DNA of 44,159 nucleotides from Roseiflexaceae bacterium (GCA_947474225.1 CANJHS010000024.1:1-44159), one strand, 5' to 3'. Positions 22,547-32,418 are shown, counted from the first letter of the stretch. The notes: generated by a model from the letters alone, not told the origin. A program made the numbers and translations.

Positions 22547-24286
22547 GTGGAATATACGCTCGATCGCCTCCATCGCCAAGCCCGTGAGGCGATACTCGCA
22601 ACTGGGTTGGCCAGCCAAGAACATATTGAACTCGTCGCACCAAAGCCCAATATCCCTGCCGATGTGGCCATGCCCACATTCAAAGCCGCCCGCGACAAAC
22701 AACTACCGCCACCACAGCTGGCCCAACAACTCGCAGCTGCGGTCGTTATCCCCGCAGATTCCCTGCTCAAAGAGGTCGTCGCGGCAGGGCCATTCCTCAA
22801 TTTTTCGATCGAAAACGCACGCTATATTGCGTCGGTGTTGGCAGAAGTCAGCACCCTCGGTGCTCGCTATGGCAGTGACGATGTCGGTACCGACAAACGT
22901 ATCGTCATCGACTATTCGTCGGTCAATATCGCCAAATTGATGCATGTCGGGCATATCCGCTCGACGATTATCGGCCAATCGTTAGCCAACATCTTTCGCT
23001 TCCTCGGCTATACGGTCATCGGCGACAACCATTTGGGTGACTACGGCAAGCAGTTCGGGATGAACATCGCCGCCATTGTCCGCTGGGGCAAACCCGAAGG
23101 GCAGGACGAAGAAGCGCTTGCCCAACTCGATAAACTCTATGCTGCCTACTCCAAGGAAGCCAAAGATAACGAAGCGCTCCACGACGAAGCGCGCTCTTGG
23201 TCGCTCAAGCTCGAACAAGGTGACCCGACTGCCGTCGAATTGTGGCAGTGGATGGTCAATCTCACCTTGACGGCCATCCAGACCAATTATGACCGCCTCG
23301 GGGTCAAGTTCGATCATGCCCTCGGCGAAAGCTTCTATGCACCGCTCAACGAAGGCGTCATCGAAGAAACCATCGCGAGTGGCTACGCCCATCGAGACGA
23401 GGCCGGCGCAGTCGTAGTGGCAGAGCTGGTCGAGGGGATGCCGACCTTCTTGTTGCAACGCAGTGATACGGGTTCGCTCTATCACACGCGCGACATGGGC
23501 TGCATCAAGTACCGGATGAGCGAATTCAAGCCCGACCAGATTATATATGTGGTCGGTATGCCGCAGGAGCTTCACTTCCGCCAGCTCTTTTTACTGGCCC
23601 GCAAAGTAGGCTATGTGCCCGAAGGTGTCGAGCTCGAGCACGTCAAATTCGGCACTATTTTCGACCAGAGTGGCAAGCCGCTTTCGACCCGCGCCGGCAA
23701 CATGGTCTATTTGACCGAGTTGCTCGATGACGCACATACCCGCGCTCGCGCCGTGGTCGATGCCTCGAGCCCCGATTTGCCTGAAGCGGTCAGAGCAGAT
23801 GTCGCCGAAAAAGTCGGTATCGGTGCGGTCATGTACAACGACCTCTACCAAGATTCGCGCCGTAATATCACCCTGGATTGGGACCGAATGCTGGCCATCG
23901 AAGGCAACAGCGCTCCTTACATCCAATATATGTACGCCCGCTGTCGCTCCATTGTCCGCCGCGTCGTCGGGGATGCAGCAGATATGAAGATTCCCACCTG
24001 CGACGCTGCGGTGTTGACGCACCCATCCGAACTCGATTTGGTCCGCCAGTTGGCCAAACTCCCCGGCGCTGTCCGTGATGCCGCAGGACGCTATGCGACC
24101 TTTGTCATCGCCGAATGGTGCTACGACACCGCCCGCACCTTCTCTGCGTTCTATCGCGATTGCCCCGTGGTCAAAGCCGATGACGAAGCGATACGCACGG
24201 CCCGATTGGCACTTACCGCCGCCACTGCCCAGGCATTACAAAACGGCTTAGGGTTATTGGGAATTCACGTCCCAGAACGAATGTAG
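22547..24286 (+). CDS. argS: arginyl-tRNA synthetase
   Basis: A 579-residue class I aminoacyl-tRNA synthetase that charges tRNA-Arg. It has the N-terminal additional domain typical of ArgS (FLNFSIENARYIASVL) and the class I signature HVGHIRSTIIG at residues 133-143. Further on are GDNHLGDYGKQFG, the KMSKS-like segment SGKPLSTRAGN, and a helical anticodon-binding domain ending LGIHVPERM. The GTG at 22547 is preceded by AAAGGA at eight bases. It lies 23 bases after murT and eight bases before the HAD gene, so the three are probably one transcript. A tRNA-Arg(GCG) gene occurs elsewhere in this window. Confidence 0.96.
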   Translation: MEYTLDRLHRQAREAILATGLASQEHIELVAPKPNIPADVAMPTFKAARDKQLPPPQLAQQLAAAVVIPADSLLKEVVAAGPFLNFSIENARYIASVLAEVSTLGARYGSDDVGTDKRIVIDYSSVNIAKLMHVGHIRSTIIGQSLANIFRFLGYTVIGDNHLGDYGKQFGMNIAAIVRWGKPEGQDEEALAQLDKLYAAYSKEAKDNEALHDEARSWSLKLEQGDPTAVELWQWMVNLTLTAIQTNYDRLGVKFDHALGESFYAPLNEGVIEETIASGYAHRDEAGAVVVAELVEGMPTFLLQRSDTGSLYHTRDMGCIKYRMSEFKPDQIIYVVGMPQELHFRQLFLLARKVGYVPEGVELEHVKFGTIFDQSGKPLSTRAGNMVYLTELLDDAHTRARAVVDASSPDLPEAVRADVAEKVGIGAVMYNDLYQDSRRNITLDWDRMLAIEGNSAPYIQYMYARCRSIVRRVVGDAADMKIPTCDAAVLTHPSELDLVRQLAKLPGAVRDAAGRYATFVIAEWCYDTARTFSAFYRDCPVVKADDEAIRTARLALTAATAQALQNGLGLLGIHVPERM

Positions 24287-24294
24287 GAGCACCG

Positions 24295-25101
24295 ATGAAG
24301 CCACTGACGAGCTATAACACCCTGTTGCTGGATATGGACGGCGTCCTGTACCGTGGCCATGAGCGCCTCGAAGGCGCTGATCGCTTGATAGCCTTTTGCA
24401 AAACGCATGGAATCAAAACCGCTTGTATTACCAACAACGCAACCATGACGCCCGACCAATTTGCGGCGAAGTTGGCTGGTATGCACATCGAATTCCCGGC
24501 AGAACATATCATCAACTCCCCGGTCGCCGCCCAGCGCTGGATGAAAGCACGCTCGCCGCGCGGTACCAAGGTATTTGTCATCGGCATGAATGGCCTCCGT
24601 ACCGCGTTGTTTGCGGATGGCTACTTCGTCGAAGACGATGAAGCACCTGCCTATGTTGTGGTTGGCCTCGACACAGAGGTCACCTATGCAAAACTCCGCA
24701 TCGCCTGTCTGCTCATCCGTGGCGGCGCGACATTCATTGGCACCAACCCAGATGTCTCTTTGCCTATGCCCGAAGGCCTGGTGCCCGGGGCGGGGTCGTT
24801 ATTGGCATTCCTCAAGGCTGCCACCGATGTTGAGCCCTTTATTATCGGCAAACCGGGGCCGACCATGTTTCACATCGCTACCGAGATTCTGCAATCCGAC
24901 CCAGCACGTACCCTGACCATCGGCGACCGCATCGATACCGATGTTGCTGGTGCCCTTGCTGCTGGCATGACCGCCGGCATGGTGTTGACTGGTGTGGTCA
25001 CCCGCGCCGACGTCGACGCGTCGCCCATCAAACCCGATCTGCTCTATGCAGATCTGCCAGAATTGTTGGAAGCCTGGCACCGTGATATGCAGCGTGTCTA
25101 A
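24295..25101 (+). CDS. HAD-IIA family phosphatase (NagD-like)
   Basis: A 268-residue phosphatase of the NagD group. Motif I DMDGVLYRG (residues 13-21) has the nucleophile Asp and the acid/base Asp two residues on. Motif II is ITNNAT, motif III is around GKPGP, and motif IV GDRIDTDVAGALAAGM holds the metal ligands. A C2-type cap lies between motifs II and III. Relatives hydrolyse nucleotide monophosphates, p-nitrophenyl phosphate or glycerol phosphate; the substrate here is not readable. GGAG precedes the ATG. The gene is followed by a strong terminator. Confidence 0.9.
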   Translation: MKPLTSYNTLLLDMDGVLYRGHERLEGADRLIAFCKTHGIKTACITNNATMTPDQFAAKLAGMHIEFPAEHIINSPVAAQRWMKARSPRGTKVFVIGMNGLRTALFADGYFVEDDEAPAYVVVGLDTEVTYAKLRIACLLIRGGATFIGTNPDVSLPMPEGLVPGAGSLLAFLKAATDVEPFIIGKPGPTMFHIATEILQSDPARTLTIGDRIDTDVAGALAAGMTAGMVLTGVVTRADVDASPIKPDLLYADLPELLEAWHRDMQRV

Positions 25102-25151
25102 TCAGACAACAGTGCAGTGACACCAGCGTGTTTGCTTGCTCCTGCACAGAG

Positions 25152-25192
25152 AAACGCACAGCCCCGCATTTGCGCGTGCTGTGCGTTTTTTT
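25152..25192 (+). terminator. rho-independent terminator after the HAD gene
   Basis: An 11-bp perfect stem (25152-25162 and 25178-25188) with a 15-base loop and seven T (25186-25192). Confidence 0.85.
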
Positions 25193-25263
25193 GAGAGCCA
25201 AAATAACCAGAGCTGCCAGGGATGTTGCAGCGTCTATTGAACACAGAAATTTGATTGCTGGTC

Positions 25264-26142
25264 CTAATTCCTGCGCGCCAGTGTCAAGCCGGTCACAATG
25301 GTAATCGTCCCAATCAGGTCGCGAGTGGTAATGGGATCCCCCAAAATATAGAACGCCGAGACGACACCACATGCGGGCAAAAGGCTCATGTAGATGCCAG
25401 TGCGTGTCGATCCGACTTTGCTGACGCCGTTGTACCACAGGATGTAGGCAATAGTAATACTAAAAATCACCGAATACGCCATAGAGCCCCAGTCCTGCAA
25501 GCGCACCCCAGACCAGTCGACATGGGTGATCTGGCGTGCGCCCAAGAGAATCACCGGGATAGCGCCAACCGATAGCGCCAGCGCGGTGATGCGCAATGGC
25601 GTGTAGATCTTGAGTAATGCTTTGGCGGCAATCGTGTAATAGGCCCAGCACATGGCGGAACAAAGGATGAGAATGTCGCCTGTCATGGCACTCACACTCA
25701 TCGCCTTGCCGTCGAACAAAATCACAAAAACCCCAGCAAACGATACCAGAATGCCCGCCCAGCCGATAGGTGAGAGCTTCTCTGAGCCACGAATCTGCCC
25801 CCACAACGCTACCCAGATGGGGGTCGTGGCAGCAAGCAGCGCTGCACTACTCGAGTTGGTTAGATTTAATCCGAGCACAAAGAAATATTGATATCCGCCC
25901 ACACCGATGAGTCCTATCAGTGCGAGGCTCAACCAGTCTTTGCGGGCGATATGCAGGCTTTTTTCGAGCACATAGACGATGCTCAAAATTACCGGCGGTA
26001 CCATCAGAAAGCGAGCGGTGTTGAAGGCCAACGGGTCCATGGTGGTGAAGGCAGTTTTGACAATCGGCATGTTGAGTGCCCAAAACAAAATGGTTGTCAG
26101 CAGACCGATGTCGCTCCAGGGGAGTTTGCTACGTATCGTCAC
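25264..26142 (-). CDS. EamA/DMT-superfamily transporter
   Basis: A 292-residue inner-membrane carrier with about ten hydrophobic helices in two repeated EamA halves (ATTPIWVALWGQI in the first, LLPACGVVSAFYILGD in the second). Such proteins export or import small metabolites such as amino acids; the substrate is unknown. The start is a GTG at 26142, with a weak AAGGA ten bases upstream. It lies 32 bases downstream of a glycosidase-like gene on the same strand and may be read from that gene's promoter. Confidence 0.87.
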   Translation of the reverse strand: MTIRSKLPWSDIGLLTTILFWALNMPIVKTAFTTMDPLAFNTARFLMVPPVILSIVYVLEKSLHIARKDWLSLALIGLIGVGGYQYFFVLGLNLTNSSSAALLAATTPIWVALWGQIRGSEKLSPIGWAGILVSFAGVFVILFDGKAMSVSAMTGDILILCSAMCWAYYTIAAKALLKIYTPLRITALALSVGAIPVILLGARQITHVDWSGVRLQDWGSMAYSVIFSITIAYILWYNGVSKVGSTRTGIYMSLLPACGVVSAFYILGDPITTRDLIGTITIVTGLTLARRN

Positions 26143-26174
26143 GGAACGAGGGTCCTTGCTATGCCGAGTCGGCG

Positions 26175-27974
26175 CTATTTGGGCATATTCTTGAGGGCGG
26201 TGTAGGCTGGGCGCGGACTCCAGTCAGCATTGAGGACGCTAAATGACGCCTGCTCATGGAGTGGATTGCCCGCCGCATTCCATGGAATGGCAAAGTTGAG
26301 ATTCCACACAAACATCCCTGTCAGCCAGCCGCTGTAGTAGGTGTGCGCATACTGAACGGCGCGCACCAGATAATCTGCCTGTTGTTCGAAGCTTATCTGG
26401 TTGCCGTATTCGTAGTATTGGGTGGTATTCTTGGTTGCCCAGCCGAATTCTGTTACCCACATCGGTTTGGCAGCCAAGCCGTGCTTGAGCATCAGGGTGC
26501 GCACATCCTCGACGCGACGGAAGTAGAATTCGCGACTCGTGACGAAGTTCGGCCCAGGACCCGGTTTGTCTGGCCAGAGCGACTCGGGCGGGTTTGATTG
26601 GGCACCGGGATGCACCCCAACGATATCAACGACCTCCGCGAAGCGTGGGTCGCGGAACATGCCGTCATAATAGCGCAAGTCACTCATGGCAACCGTCGGC
26701 CAGTTCGTCTCGGTAGAGGCCAATGCCCCCGACACGATGAGTGCCTTGGGGTCAGCAGCTTTGATGGCACGGGCTGCACCCACCAGCAAATCCATATAAT
26801 CGGCAACGCCACTCACGGTGCCGCCGTTTTCGACGGCGAGATTTTCTTCATTCCATATCTCGTATGCACTGACTTGGCCGGCATACCGATGTGCCATTTG
26901 TTCGACAAAGGTATTGAACGTTGCGTAATGGTCGCGGTCGGGCATGCCATGCAACCCATTGGCGGTCGTCCAGCGGGGTGCTGCGACGATGCTGAGGAGC
27001 AAGTGCGTCTGGCGCTTGCCTGCATCTGCCACGATGCTATCGAGTTCCCCCCAGTAGATGACCCCCGATTTGTCGTGCAAGTCCATCCAGCGTACTTGCT
27101 GACGAATCCACGGCATGCCTGCTTGCATTGCCATATTCATCAGTCGTGGCCGGTCCTGCCAGGTAGTGCCGTGCGCGCCACCGTAGAGCACGGCGTTGAA
27201 GCCATAGACAAACCCAGGGAGTGGATTGACTGCGCCCGGGTCATTGATAGCTGTTTGATCAGGCACGGTTGCATTCGGCGTAAACGCCGCTTCGCCGGCG
27301 TGTTGCGCGTCTCGATATTCACTCCCCAATAATCCGAGCATCACGCGGAAGCGTGGATTTGGCTCGTCGGGGTGCCACTCTAGTCGCTGACGTTCGAAAT
27401 ATTGCACCCAATATGTCTTGCCGTCTGCTTTGTTGACTTCTTGCGTCTGTTCCGACAACGGCCTGCCATAGACGCGCAATCCACCATTGCTGGCATAGAA
27501 TGTGCGGAACGGTGCGGGTGTATCACGCAATGTATGGAGGCTGACTGCGTCGTATGTGCCATCAGCGGGGTTTGCGACATTGAGAAACGCAGGTTCGGTG
27601 CGCCGCATTGCTACCATCGCATTGCCCAGCAACCGCCCTTGGACATAGTAGCCCGTACCAGCGAGGTCGGGATTTTCTTCGAGGACTGCCCGTTCAAAAT
27701 ATTGCACGCGGTAGTATTCGCCGGGGGTGCTGATGCTTTCTTCGACAAACGGCTGCGAGATAGGCAAACCATAGACAAATAGCGGATTTTGCGCTGCATT
27801 CCATGTTTTGAGGAAGTAATTGGCAACGGTGAACCCCGTTTCGCCAAAGGTACGTGACGTACCGGTCTGCTGTGATGCTGGCACCTCGGCTGGGCTATGC
27901 GGAGCGGCTGCGACGACAGCAGGTGCCAGCGATACAACCATGAGCCAAAGCACAAATCGTAGATACCGCTTCAT
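26175..27974 (-). CDS. secreted glycoside-hydrolase-like protein with N-terminal tandem repeats
   Basis: 599 residues. A signal peptide (FVLWLMVVSLAPAVVAAAP) is followed by two repeats of about 80-100 residues, each ending with a pattern like VQYFERxxLExHP and LGxLLG or LGLLGSEY (residues ~45-120 and ~150-220). A clan-A TIM-barrel glycosidase domain follows from ~265. YEIWNEENLA supplies the likely acid/base Glu and MWVTEFGWAT the likely nucleophile Glu. Build resembles GH39/GH5-type enzymes, but the polysaccharide is unknown. It is a close paralogue of the gene at 29372-31183. A TATAAT lies 36 bases upstream. Confidence 0.83.
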   Translation of the reverse strand: MKRYLRFVLWLMVVSLAPAVVAAAPHSPAEVPASQQTGTSRTFGETGFTVANYFLKTWNAAQNPLFVYGLPISQPFVEESISTPGEYYRVQYFERAVLEENPDLAGTGYYVQGRLLGNAMVAMRRTEPAFLNVANPADGTYDAVSLHTLRDTPAPFRTFYASNGGLRVYGRPLSEQTQEVNKADGKTYWVQYFERQRLEWHPDEPNPRFRVMLGLLGSEYRDAQHAGEAAFTPNATVPDQTAINDPGAVNPLPGFVYGFNAVLYGGAHGTTWQDRPRLMNMAMQAGMPWIRQQVRWMDLHDKSGVIYWGELDSIVADAGKRQTHLLLSIVAAPRWTTANGLHGMPDRDHYATFNTFVEQMAHRYAGQVSAYEIWNEENLAVENGGTVSGVADYMDLLVGAARAIKAADPKALIVSGALASTETNWPTVAMSDLRYYDGMFRDPRFAEVVDIVGVHPGAQSNPPESLWPDKPGPGPNFVTSREFYFRRVEDVRTLMLKHGLAAKPMWVTEFGWATKNTTQYYEYGNQISFEQQADYLVRAVQYAHTYYSGWLTGMFVWNLNFAIPWNAAGNPLHEQASFSVLNADWSPRPAYTALKNMPK

Positions 27975-28009
27975 GCGCGGGTACTCCCTTTGGATTATCT
28001 GTGTCTCTC

Positions 28010-28015
28010 ATTATA
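28010..28015 (-). promoter_or_regulatory. -10 box of the glycosidase-like gene at 26175-27974
   Basis: A perfect TATAAT on the minus strand, 36 bases before the ATG and just after the terminator of the upstream gene. Confidence 0.55.
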
Positions 28016-28032
28016 CAAGGCACGGGCAGACA

Positions 28033-28068
28033 AAAACCACCCATTCGCCTGACGCGAATGGGTGGTTT
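28033..28068 (-). terminator. terminator after the glycosidase-like lipoprotein gene
   Basis: A perfect 15-bp stem (28034-28048 and 28054-28068) with a 5-base loop. It is followed in the leftward direction by TTTTT, so it separates the two glycosidase transcripts. Confidence 0.85.
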
Positions 28069-28084
28069 GAGAATCAATCAAGGG

Positions 28085-29362
28085 TTAGCGGCGGCCTTCT
28101 TGCTTGATATAGCTCATGAAGCCTTGGACGGCGTTGAATGCCGGCCGCGGAGTCCAGTCGGGGTTGAGAATACCGAAGGAAGCCTGCTCGTGCATTGGCT
28201 TATCCTGCGCACCCCACAAAACCGCGAAGTTCATATTCCACAGGAACATGTTTGCCATCCACGGTGAACCGTCGTCGTTGCGGTATTTTCCGTACGCCAA
28301 CTTCATTGCACCGAGAATGTACTCTGATTGCTGATCGAGGGTCACCTGATTGCCGAATTCATAGCCGGGGGTATCGTTGGCCGTAGCCCAGCCGAATTCG
28401 GTTATCCAGATTTGATGATCTCCGACACCCTCTTCGAGCATGAACTGACGAACGTTCTCGACATGGCGGAAGTAGAAGGTAGGATCTGTAGTCCATCCCT
28501 CGGCGTTGCTCGGGTTGTCTGGCCACATGGTCTCGGGAGGATTGGCCGAACCACCGGGATGGACTGCTTGGACGTCAAAGAAATCTTTGATCATGCCGTC
28601 TTTGTAGCGATACATCTCGCGGTAGTAGGTCTCGTCGGCTACTGCCAAGGCTGGGTCTGTGATACCAGAGGAAGACGGTGCGCCAGACAACACGATGGTC
28701 GTAGGCTCTACCGCTTTGATGCGTGTGTAGCATTCTGCCAACAGTTCGACGTAGCGCCCGGCGTCTGCAGGTACGATGTGGCCTCCGTTTTCGTGGGCGA
28801 GATTCTGTTCATTCCAGATTTCAACGGCTTTGATTTTGGTGCCGTAGTGCTTCATCATTGCTTCGACGAAATCCCCCATCGCCTTGGGATCATCTGGCAT
28901 GCCGTTTGTTTCGCTGTAGAAGGTCGGTGCCTGCACAATCGAGACAAGCAACTTGAGATTGTGGGCATTGGTGTCTTCGACAATGTTGTCGAGTTGGTCC
29001 CACAAATAGTTGCCGGCGGGTCCTTCGATGTCCTTCCAGACAATCTGTTGACGGACCCAATCGAAACCAGCGATGTTGGTAAGCGCCAACACGCGTTCAC
29101 GATCGGTGTAATAGAGGTGGTCGACCACACCAAACTCCATGATTTTGGAGGTGATGGGTTGGCCTGCTTCGGGTGCCGGTTCAGCAGTCGGGACAAGTGT
29201 CTCGGTGGGTAGTGGCAGCGGTGTTGCTGTGGCGGGTACTGCGGGGGTGTTTGCCGGGGCGGGGGATGGCTCTGCAGCAATCCCTCCACCACAGGCTACC
29301 AACAGTGGCAACACACATAAAACCGTCCAGAACCCGCGCAGTGCGCGTGAATGGTTCATCAT
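28085..29362 (-). CDS. glycoside-hydrolase-like lipoprotein
   Basis: 425 residues. A lipoprotein signal (VLCVLPLLVACGGG) tethers the protein to the membrane. A Pro/Thr/Ala linker (~30-68) is followed directly by the same TIM-barrel domain as its two neighbours: VEIWNEQNLAHENGG with the likely acid/base Glu, then IWITEFGWATANDTPGYEFGNQ with the likely nucleophile, and the same C-terminal ending HEQASFGILNPDWTPRPAF. It lacks the N-terminal VQYFER repeats. GGAG precedes the start ATGs. It lies nine bases after the 29372-31183 gene, so the two form an operon closed by a terminator at 28033. Confidence 0.84.
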   Translation of the reverse strand: MMNHSRALRGFWTVLCVLPLLVACGGGIAAEPSPAPANTPAVPATATPLPLPTETLVPTAEPAPEAGQPITSKIMEFGVVDHLYYTDRERVLALTNIAGFDWVRQQIVWKDIEGPAGNYLWDQLDNIVEDTNAHNLKLLVSIVQAPTFYSETNGMPDDPKAMGDFVEAMMKHYGTKIKAVEIWNEQNLAHENGGHIVPADAGRYVELLAECYTRIKAVEPTTIVLSGAPSSSGITDPALAVADETYYREMYRYKDGMIKDFFDVQAVHPGGSANPPETMWPDNPSNAEGWTTDPTFYFRHVENVRQFMLEEGVGDHQIWITEFGWATANDTPGYEFGNQVTLDQQSEYILGAMKLAYGKYRNDDGSPWMANMFLWNMNFAVLWGAQDKPMHEQASFGILNPDWTPRPAFNAVQGFMSYIKQEGRR

Positions 29363-29371
29363 GTACTCCGA

Positions 29372-31183
29372 TTATTTGGGCATTGCCTGAAGGGCATAAT
29401 ACGCGGGTCGTGGGCTGTAGTCACCGTTGATAACGCCATACGAAGCTTGCTCGTGCATCTCGTTCCCTTTGGACTTCCACGGCACCGCAAAGTTCAACTG
29501 CCAGACAAACATGCCGCCCATCCAGTCGCTGTAATTCGTGCGGGCAAGTTGGTAGGCACGGACGATGTAGCTCGCCTGTGCGTCATAGCTAATCTTGTTA
29601 CCGAACTCATATCCTGGGGTATTGTTCTTGGTTGCCCAGCCGAATTCGGTGACCCACATCTTTTTCGTGATGCCCTTGCGTTGCATCAAGGCATGCACGT
29701 CTTCGACTCGGCGGAAGTAGAATTCACGACTCGTCGTAAAGTCGCCACTGTTCGGATTGTCCGGCCACATGGTATCAGGCGGATTGCCTGCGCCACCGGG
29801 GTGGACACCGACCACGTCGACGGCACCATTAAAGCGGGCGTCGCTGAACATCGCGTCTAAGAAGGTAATGTCGCTGATGGCGACACTCCAGCTGTTGGTC
29901 TCGGTCGATGAAGGAGCACCCGACACAATAATTGCGCCTGGATCATTTGCTTTGATGGCTTGCGATGCACCGACCAACATGTCCATGTAGAAGGTTGGGT
30001 TGGCGACACGGCCGGCGTTTTCATGCGCCAGGTTCTGCTCGTTCCAGATTTCGTACGCGTTGATTTTGCCTTTGTAGCGCTTGGCCATCTCGCCCATGAA
30101 GTAGTTATAGTCTTTGAAGTGGTCTCGATCCGGCATGCCGTTTTTGCCGTTGCTGGTGGCCCAGCTTGGAGCAGCGACGACCGACACGAGCAACTTCACA
30201 CCCATACTGGATGCATCGTTGGTGATGTCGTCGAGCTCGCCCCAATAGATGGTGCCGGAGCGGTCATGCAGGTCCATCCAGCGCACTTGCTGGCGAATCC
30301 ACGGCATGCCGGCATCTTTTGCTAATTGGAGAGAACGTTTGCGGTCAACAGCGCCAGCCTGATTATAGAGAATAGCGTTGAAGCCATACACAAACCCTGA
30401 GGTTGTTGGTGCCGATGGATTGTTGATCGGTGTGCCGTTGTTTGCTCCCGATAACTCATTCGGCAATGCCGCGCCAGCGGTAAATGCTGGGTTAGCCTTG
30501 TGATTGCCGTCACGGTATTCGTTCCCGAGCAGACCGAGCATAATACGATATTTGGCAGTAGGCTGGTCAGGGTGCCACTCCATGCGCTGGCGTTCAAAAT
30601 ATTGAACCCAATAGGTCTTGCCGTCGGCTTTGTTGAGTTCTTGGAACGGTTCAGACAACGGCCGACCAAACGCACTCAAGCCGCCGTTGTTGTCGTAGAA
30701 CGATTTGAACGGAGCTGGTGAGTCGCTCAGGTTGTGCTTGGTCACGACATCAAATGAGCTTGCAGTTTTGGCCGCAGGCGCAAAGGCGGCTTCTCCACTG
30801 CGGGAGCCAGCCAACTTCGATCCTAACAAGCGGCCCAGGATATAGTATTTGCCGCCTGCGTTTTCGGGATGCTCCTCGAGAATTGCACGCTCGAAGTACT
30901 GCACACGATAGAATTCCCCCGGATTCGAAAAACTCTGCTCAATGAATGGCTGCGAAATAGGCAGGCCATAGACAAACAGCGCATTGGGTGTGTCATTCCA
31001 GGTTTTCAAGAAGTAGTTTGCGACGGTAAATCCGGTCTCGCTAAAGGTACGCGACCCAGCAATCTGTTGTGATTGGGGCACTTCGCCAGGATTGTGCGGT
31101 GTTGCCTGGGCAACTTTGGGCACAATCAGCGCCGATGTGACGACCGTGATGAGAGCGATAGAAAGTAGAAAACGTTGAAACAA
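29372..31183 (-). CDS. secreted glycoside-hydrolase-like protein with N-terminal tandem repeats (paralogue)
   Basis: 603 residues with the same layout as the protein at 26175-27974: a signal peptide (LLSIALITVVTSALIVPKVAQA), two VQYFERxxxExHP repeats, and a clan-A TIM barrel with YEIWNEQNLAHENAG and MWVTEFGWATKNNTPG. The two paralogues share long identical stretches such as ETGFTVANYFLKTWN and NKADGKTYWVQYFERQR. The start is probably TTG at 31183, with AAGGAG eight bases before it; no better ATG fits the signal peptide. A candidate -10 (TAGAAT, minus strand, 31238-31243) lies upstream. It is first in a two-gene operon with the lipoprotein. Confidence 0.83.
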   Translation of the reverse strand: MFQRFLLSIALITVVTSALIVPKVAQATPHNPGEVPQSQQIAGSRTFSETGFTVANYFLKTWNDTPNALFVYGLPISQPFIEQSFSNPGEFYRVQYFERAILEEHPENAGGKYYILGRLLGSKLAGSRSGEAAFAPAAKTASSFDVVTKHNLSDSPAPFKSFYDNNGGLSAFGRPLSEPFQELNKADGKTYWVQYFERQRMEWHPDQPTAKYRIMLGLLGNEYRDGNHKANPAFTAGAALPNELSGANNGTPINNPSAPTTSGFVYGFNAILYNQAGAVDRKRSLQLAKDAGMPWIRQQVRWMDLHDRSGTIYWGELDDITNDASSMGVKLLVSVVAAPSWATSNGKNGMPDRDHFKDYNYFMGEMAKRYKGKINAYEIWNEQNLAHENAGRVANPTFYMDMLVGASQAIKANDPGAIIVSGAPSSTETNSWSVAISDITFLDAMFSDARFNGAVDVVGVHPGGAGNPPDTMWPDNPNSGDFTTSREFYFRRVEDVHALMQRKGITKKMWVTEFGWATKNNTPGYEFGNKISYDAQASYIVRAYQLARTNYSDWMGGMFVWQLNFAVPWKSKGNEMHEQASYGVINGDYSPRPAYYALQAMPK

Positions 31184-31303
31184 AATGCTTTCTCCTTGAC
31201 TCGTACGCCGAATAAATAGGTTTAAGTTCCGTACATTATTCTACCACAGTCCGTAGCAAACATACAGATTGGGCTCGCTGATAGAGACCTGAGAATATGC
31301 TTA

Positions 31304-32416
31304 CTACCCGGGCAAATCGACGTGCTCTGCTGAATCTGTGGGCACGGGGATGGGTTCGGTTATGGTTTGTGTACGCATATAAAAGTAGTTTGCAATCGAG
31401 GCTGCTACTCCTGCCAATGGCGTCCCAAACAAAATCCCGTACGGCCCTGCCACCCGCGCACCAATCAGCAATGCTGCAAACACCAACAATGGATGAAGCC
31501 CGACAATCCGACCGACCATCCGGGGCAAAATGACACTGAAGAGGATCTGCTGAATGATTAACATAATCACAAAAAACGGCACAATCGTCCCCGTTGCCCC
31601 AGCAATCAGAATTACCATAATGGGCGGTATCAATGCAATAACACCACCGATGACGGGCACCATCACAATAATACTGACGATGACCGTGGTAAGCGTGATG
31701 CTATTGAGGCCAAAACTCCACATCACCACCGCATTGGTAAGCGCATAAATAATTGAACTCACAATCTGCACCCGCATGTAGCCGCCAAACGTGTTCGAGA
31801 TGATGTTCCCGAATGTCTGTACTTCTTCGCGCCAGCCATTCGGCGACAAGCGTACTAGCTTGTCGAAGGCTTTTTGACCATCAAATGCCATATAAAAACT
31901 GAGAATCAGCACAACAAACAAATCAAAAATCACAATGGCAATGCTACTCGCAGCACCGAGTGTCTGTGAAAACGCTTCACGCCCAAAAATTCCCGCTTGC
32001 GAGAGGAATGTGTCGGCATTGAAGTACGTTTTGATATCACTGTTGACACCTACTTTGCGGAGCTGTGTTTGTAGGTCATCTAATGTCGCCCAAAAAACCG
32101 ACGTTAACTGTGGCGAGGCAATAATAAGTCCTTGAATCTGGGTCGCCACAATTGGGATAATTGCCACCACTGCAAAGATAATCAGCGACAGGAGCAGGAC
32201 ATAAATAACTGGCACCGAAACCATACGTGGAATTTTTGCGTGTGCCGCCCACAAAAATATCGGCTCGATGACAATGGCTATCAACCATGCAAAGCCAAAC
32301 ATCAGTAACGGCCCCGCCAACAGTTCGGTGATAACCGCGAACCGTTCAACCAGGAAAAACGACAACCCAATGATTGCAAGCCAGAGTACTGCGTTTGAAA
32401 GGCGTGGATTTGGCAT
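31304..32416 (-). CDS. AI-2E / PerM family membrane transporter
   Basis: A 370-residue protein with about eight hydrophobic helices and the family's central soluble loop (~100-150). The C-terminal half has the usual pattern GGVIALIPPIMVILI, LPRMVGRIVGLHPLLVFAALLIGARVAGPYGILFGTPLAG. Members export the quorum signal AI-2 or act as Na+/H+ antiporters or other permeases; which applies here is unknown. The ATG is only two bases after the polyphosphate kinase stop and has GGAG overlapping that stop, so the two are coupled. Confidence 0.88.
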   Translation of the reverse strand: MPNPRLSNAVLWLAIIGLSFFLVERFAVITELLAGPLLMFGFAWLIAIVIEPIFLWAAHAKIPRMVSVPVIYVLLLSLIIFAVVAIIPIVATQIQGLIIASPQLTSVFWATLDDLQTQLRKVGVNSDIKTYFNADTFLSQAGIFGREAFSQTLGAASSIAIVIFDLFVVLILSFYMAFDGQKAFDKLVRLSPNGWREEVQTFGNIISNTFGGYMRVQIVSSIIYALTNAVVMWSFGLNSITLTTVIVSIIVMVPVIGGVIALIPPIMVILIAGATGTIVPFFVIMLIIQQILFSVILPRMVGRIVGLHPLLVFAALLIGARVAGPYGILFGTPLAGVAASIANYFYMRTQTITEPIPVPTDSAEHVDLPG

Positions 32417-32418
32417 TA

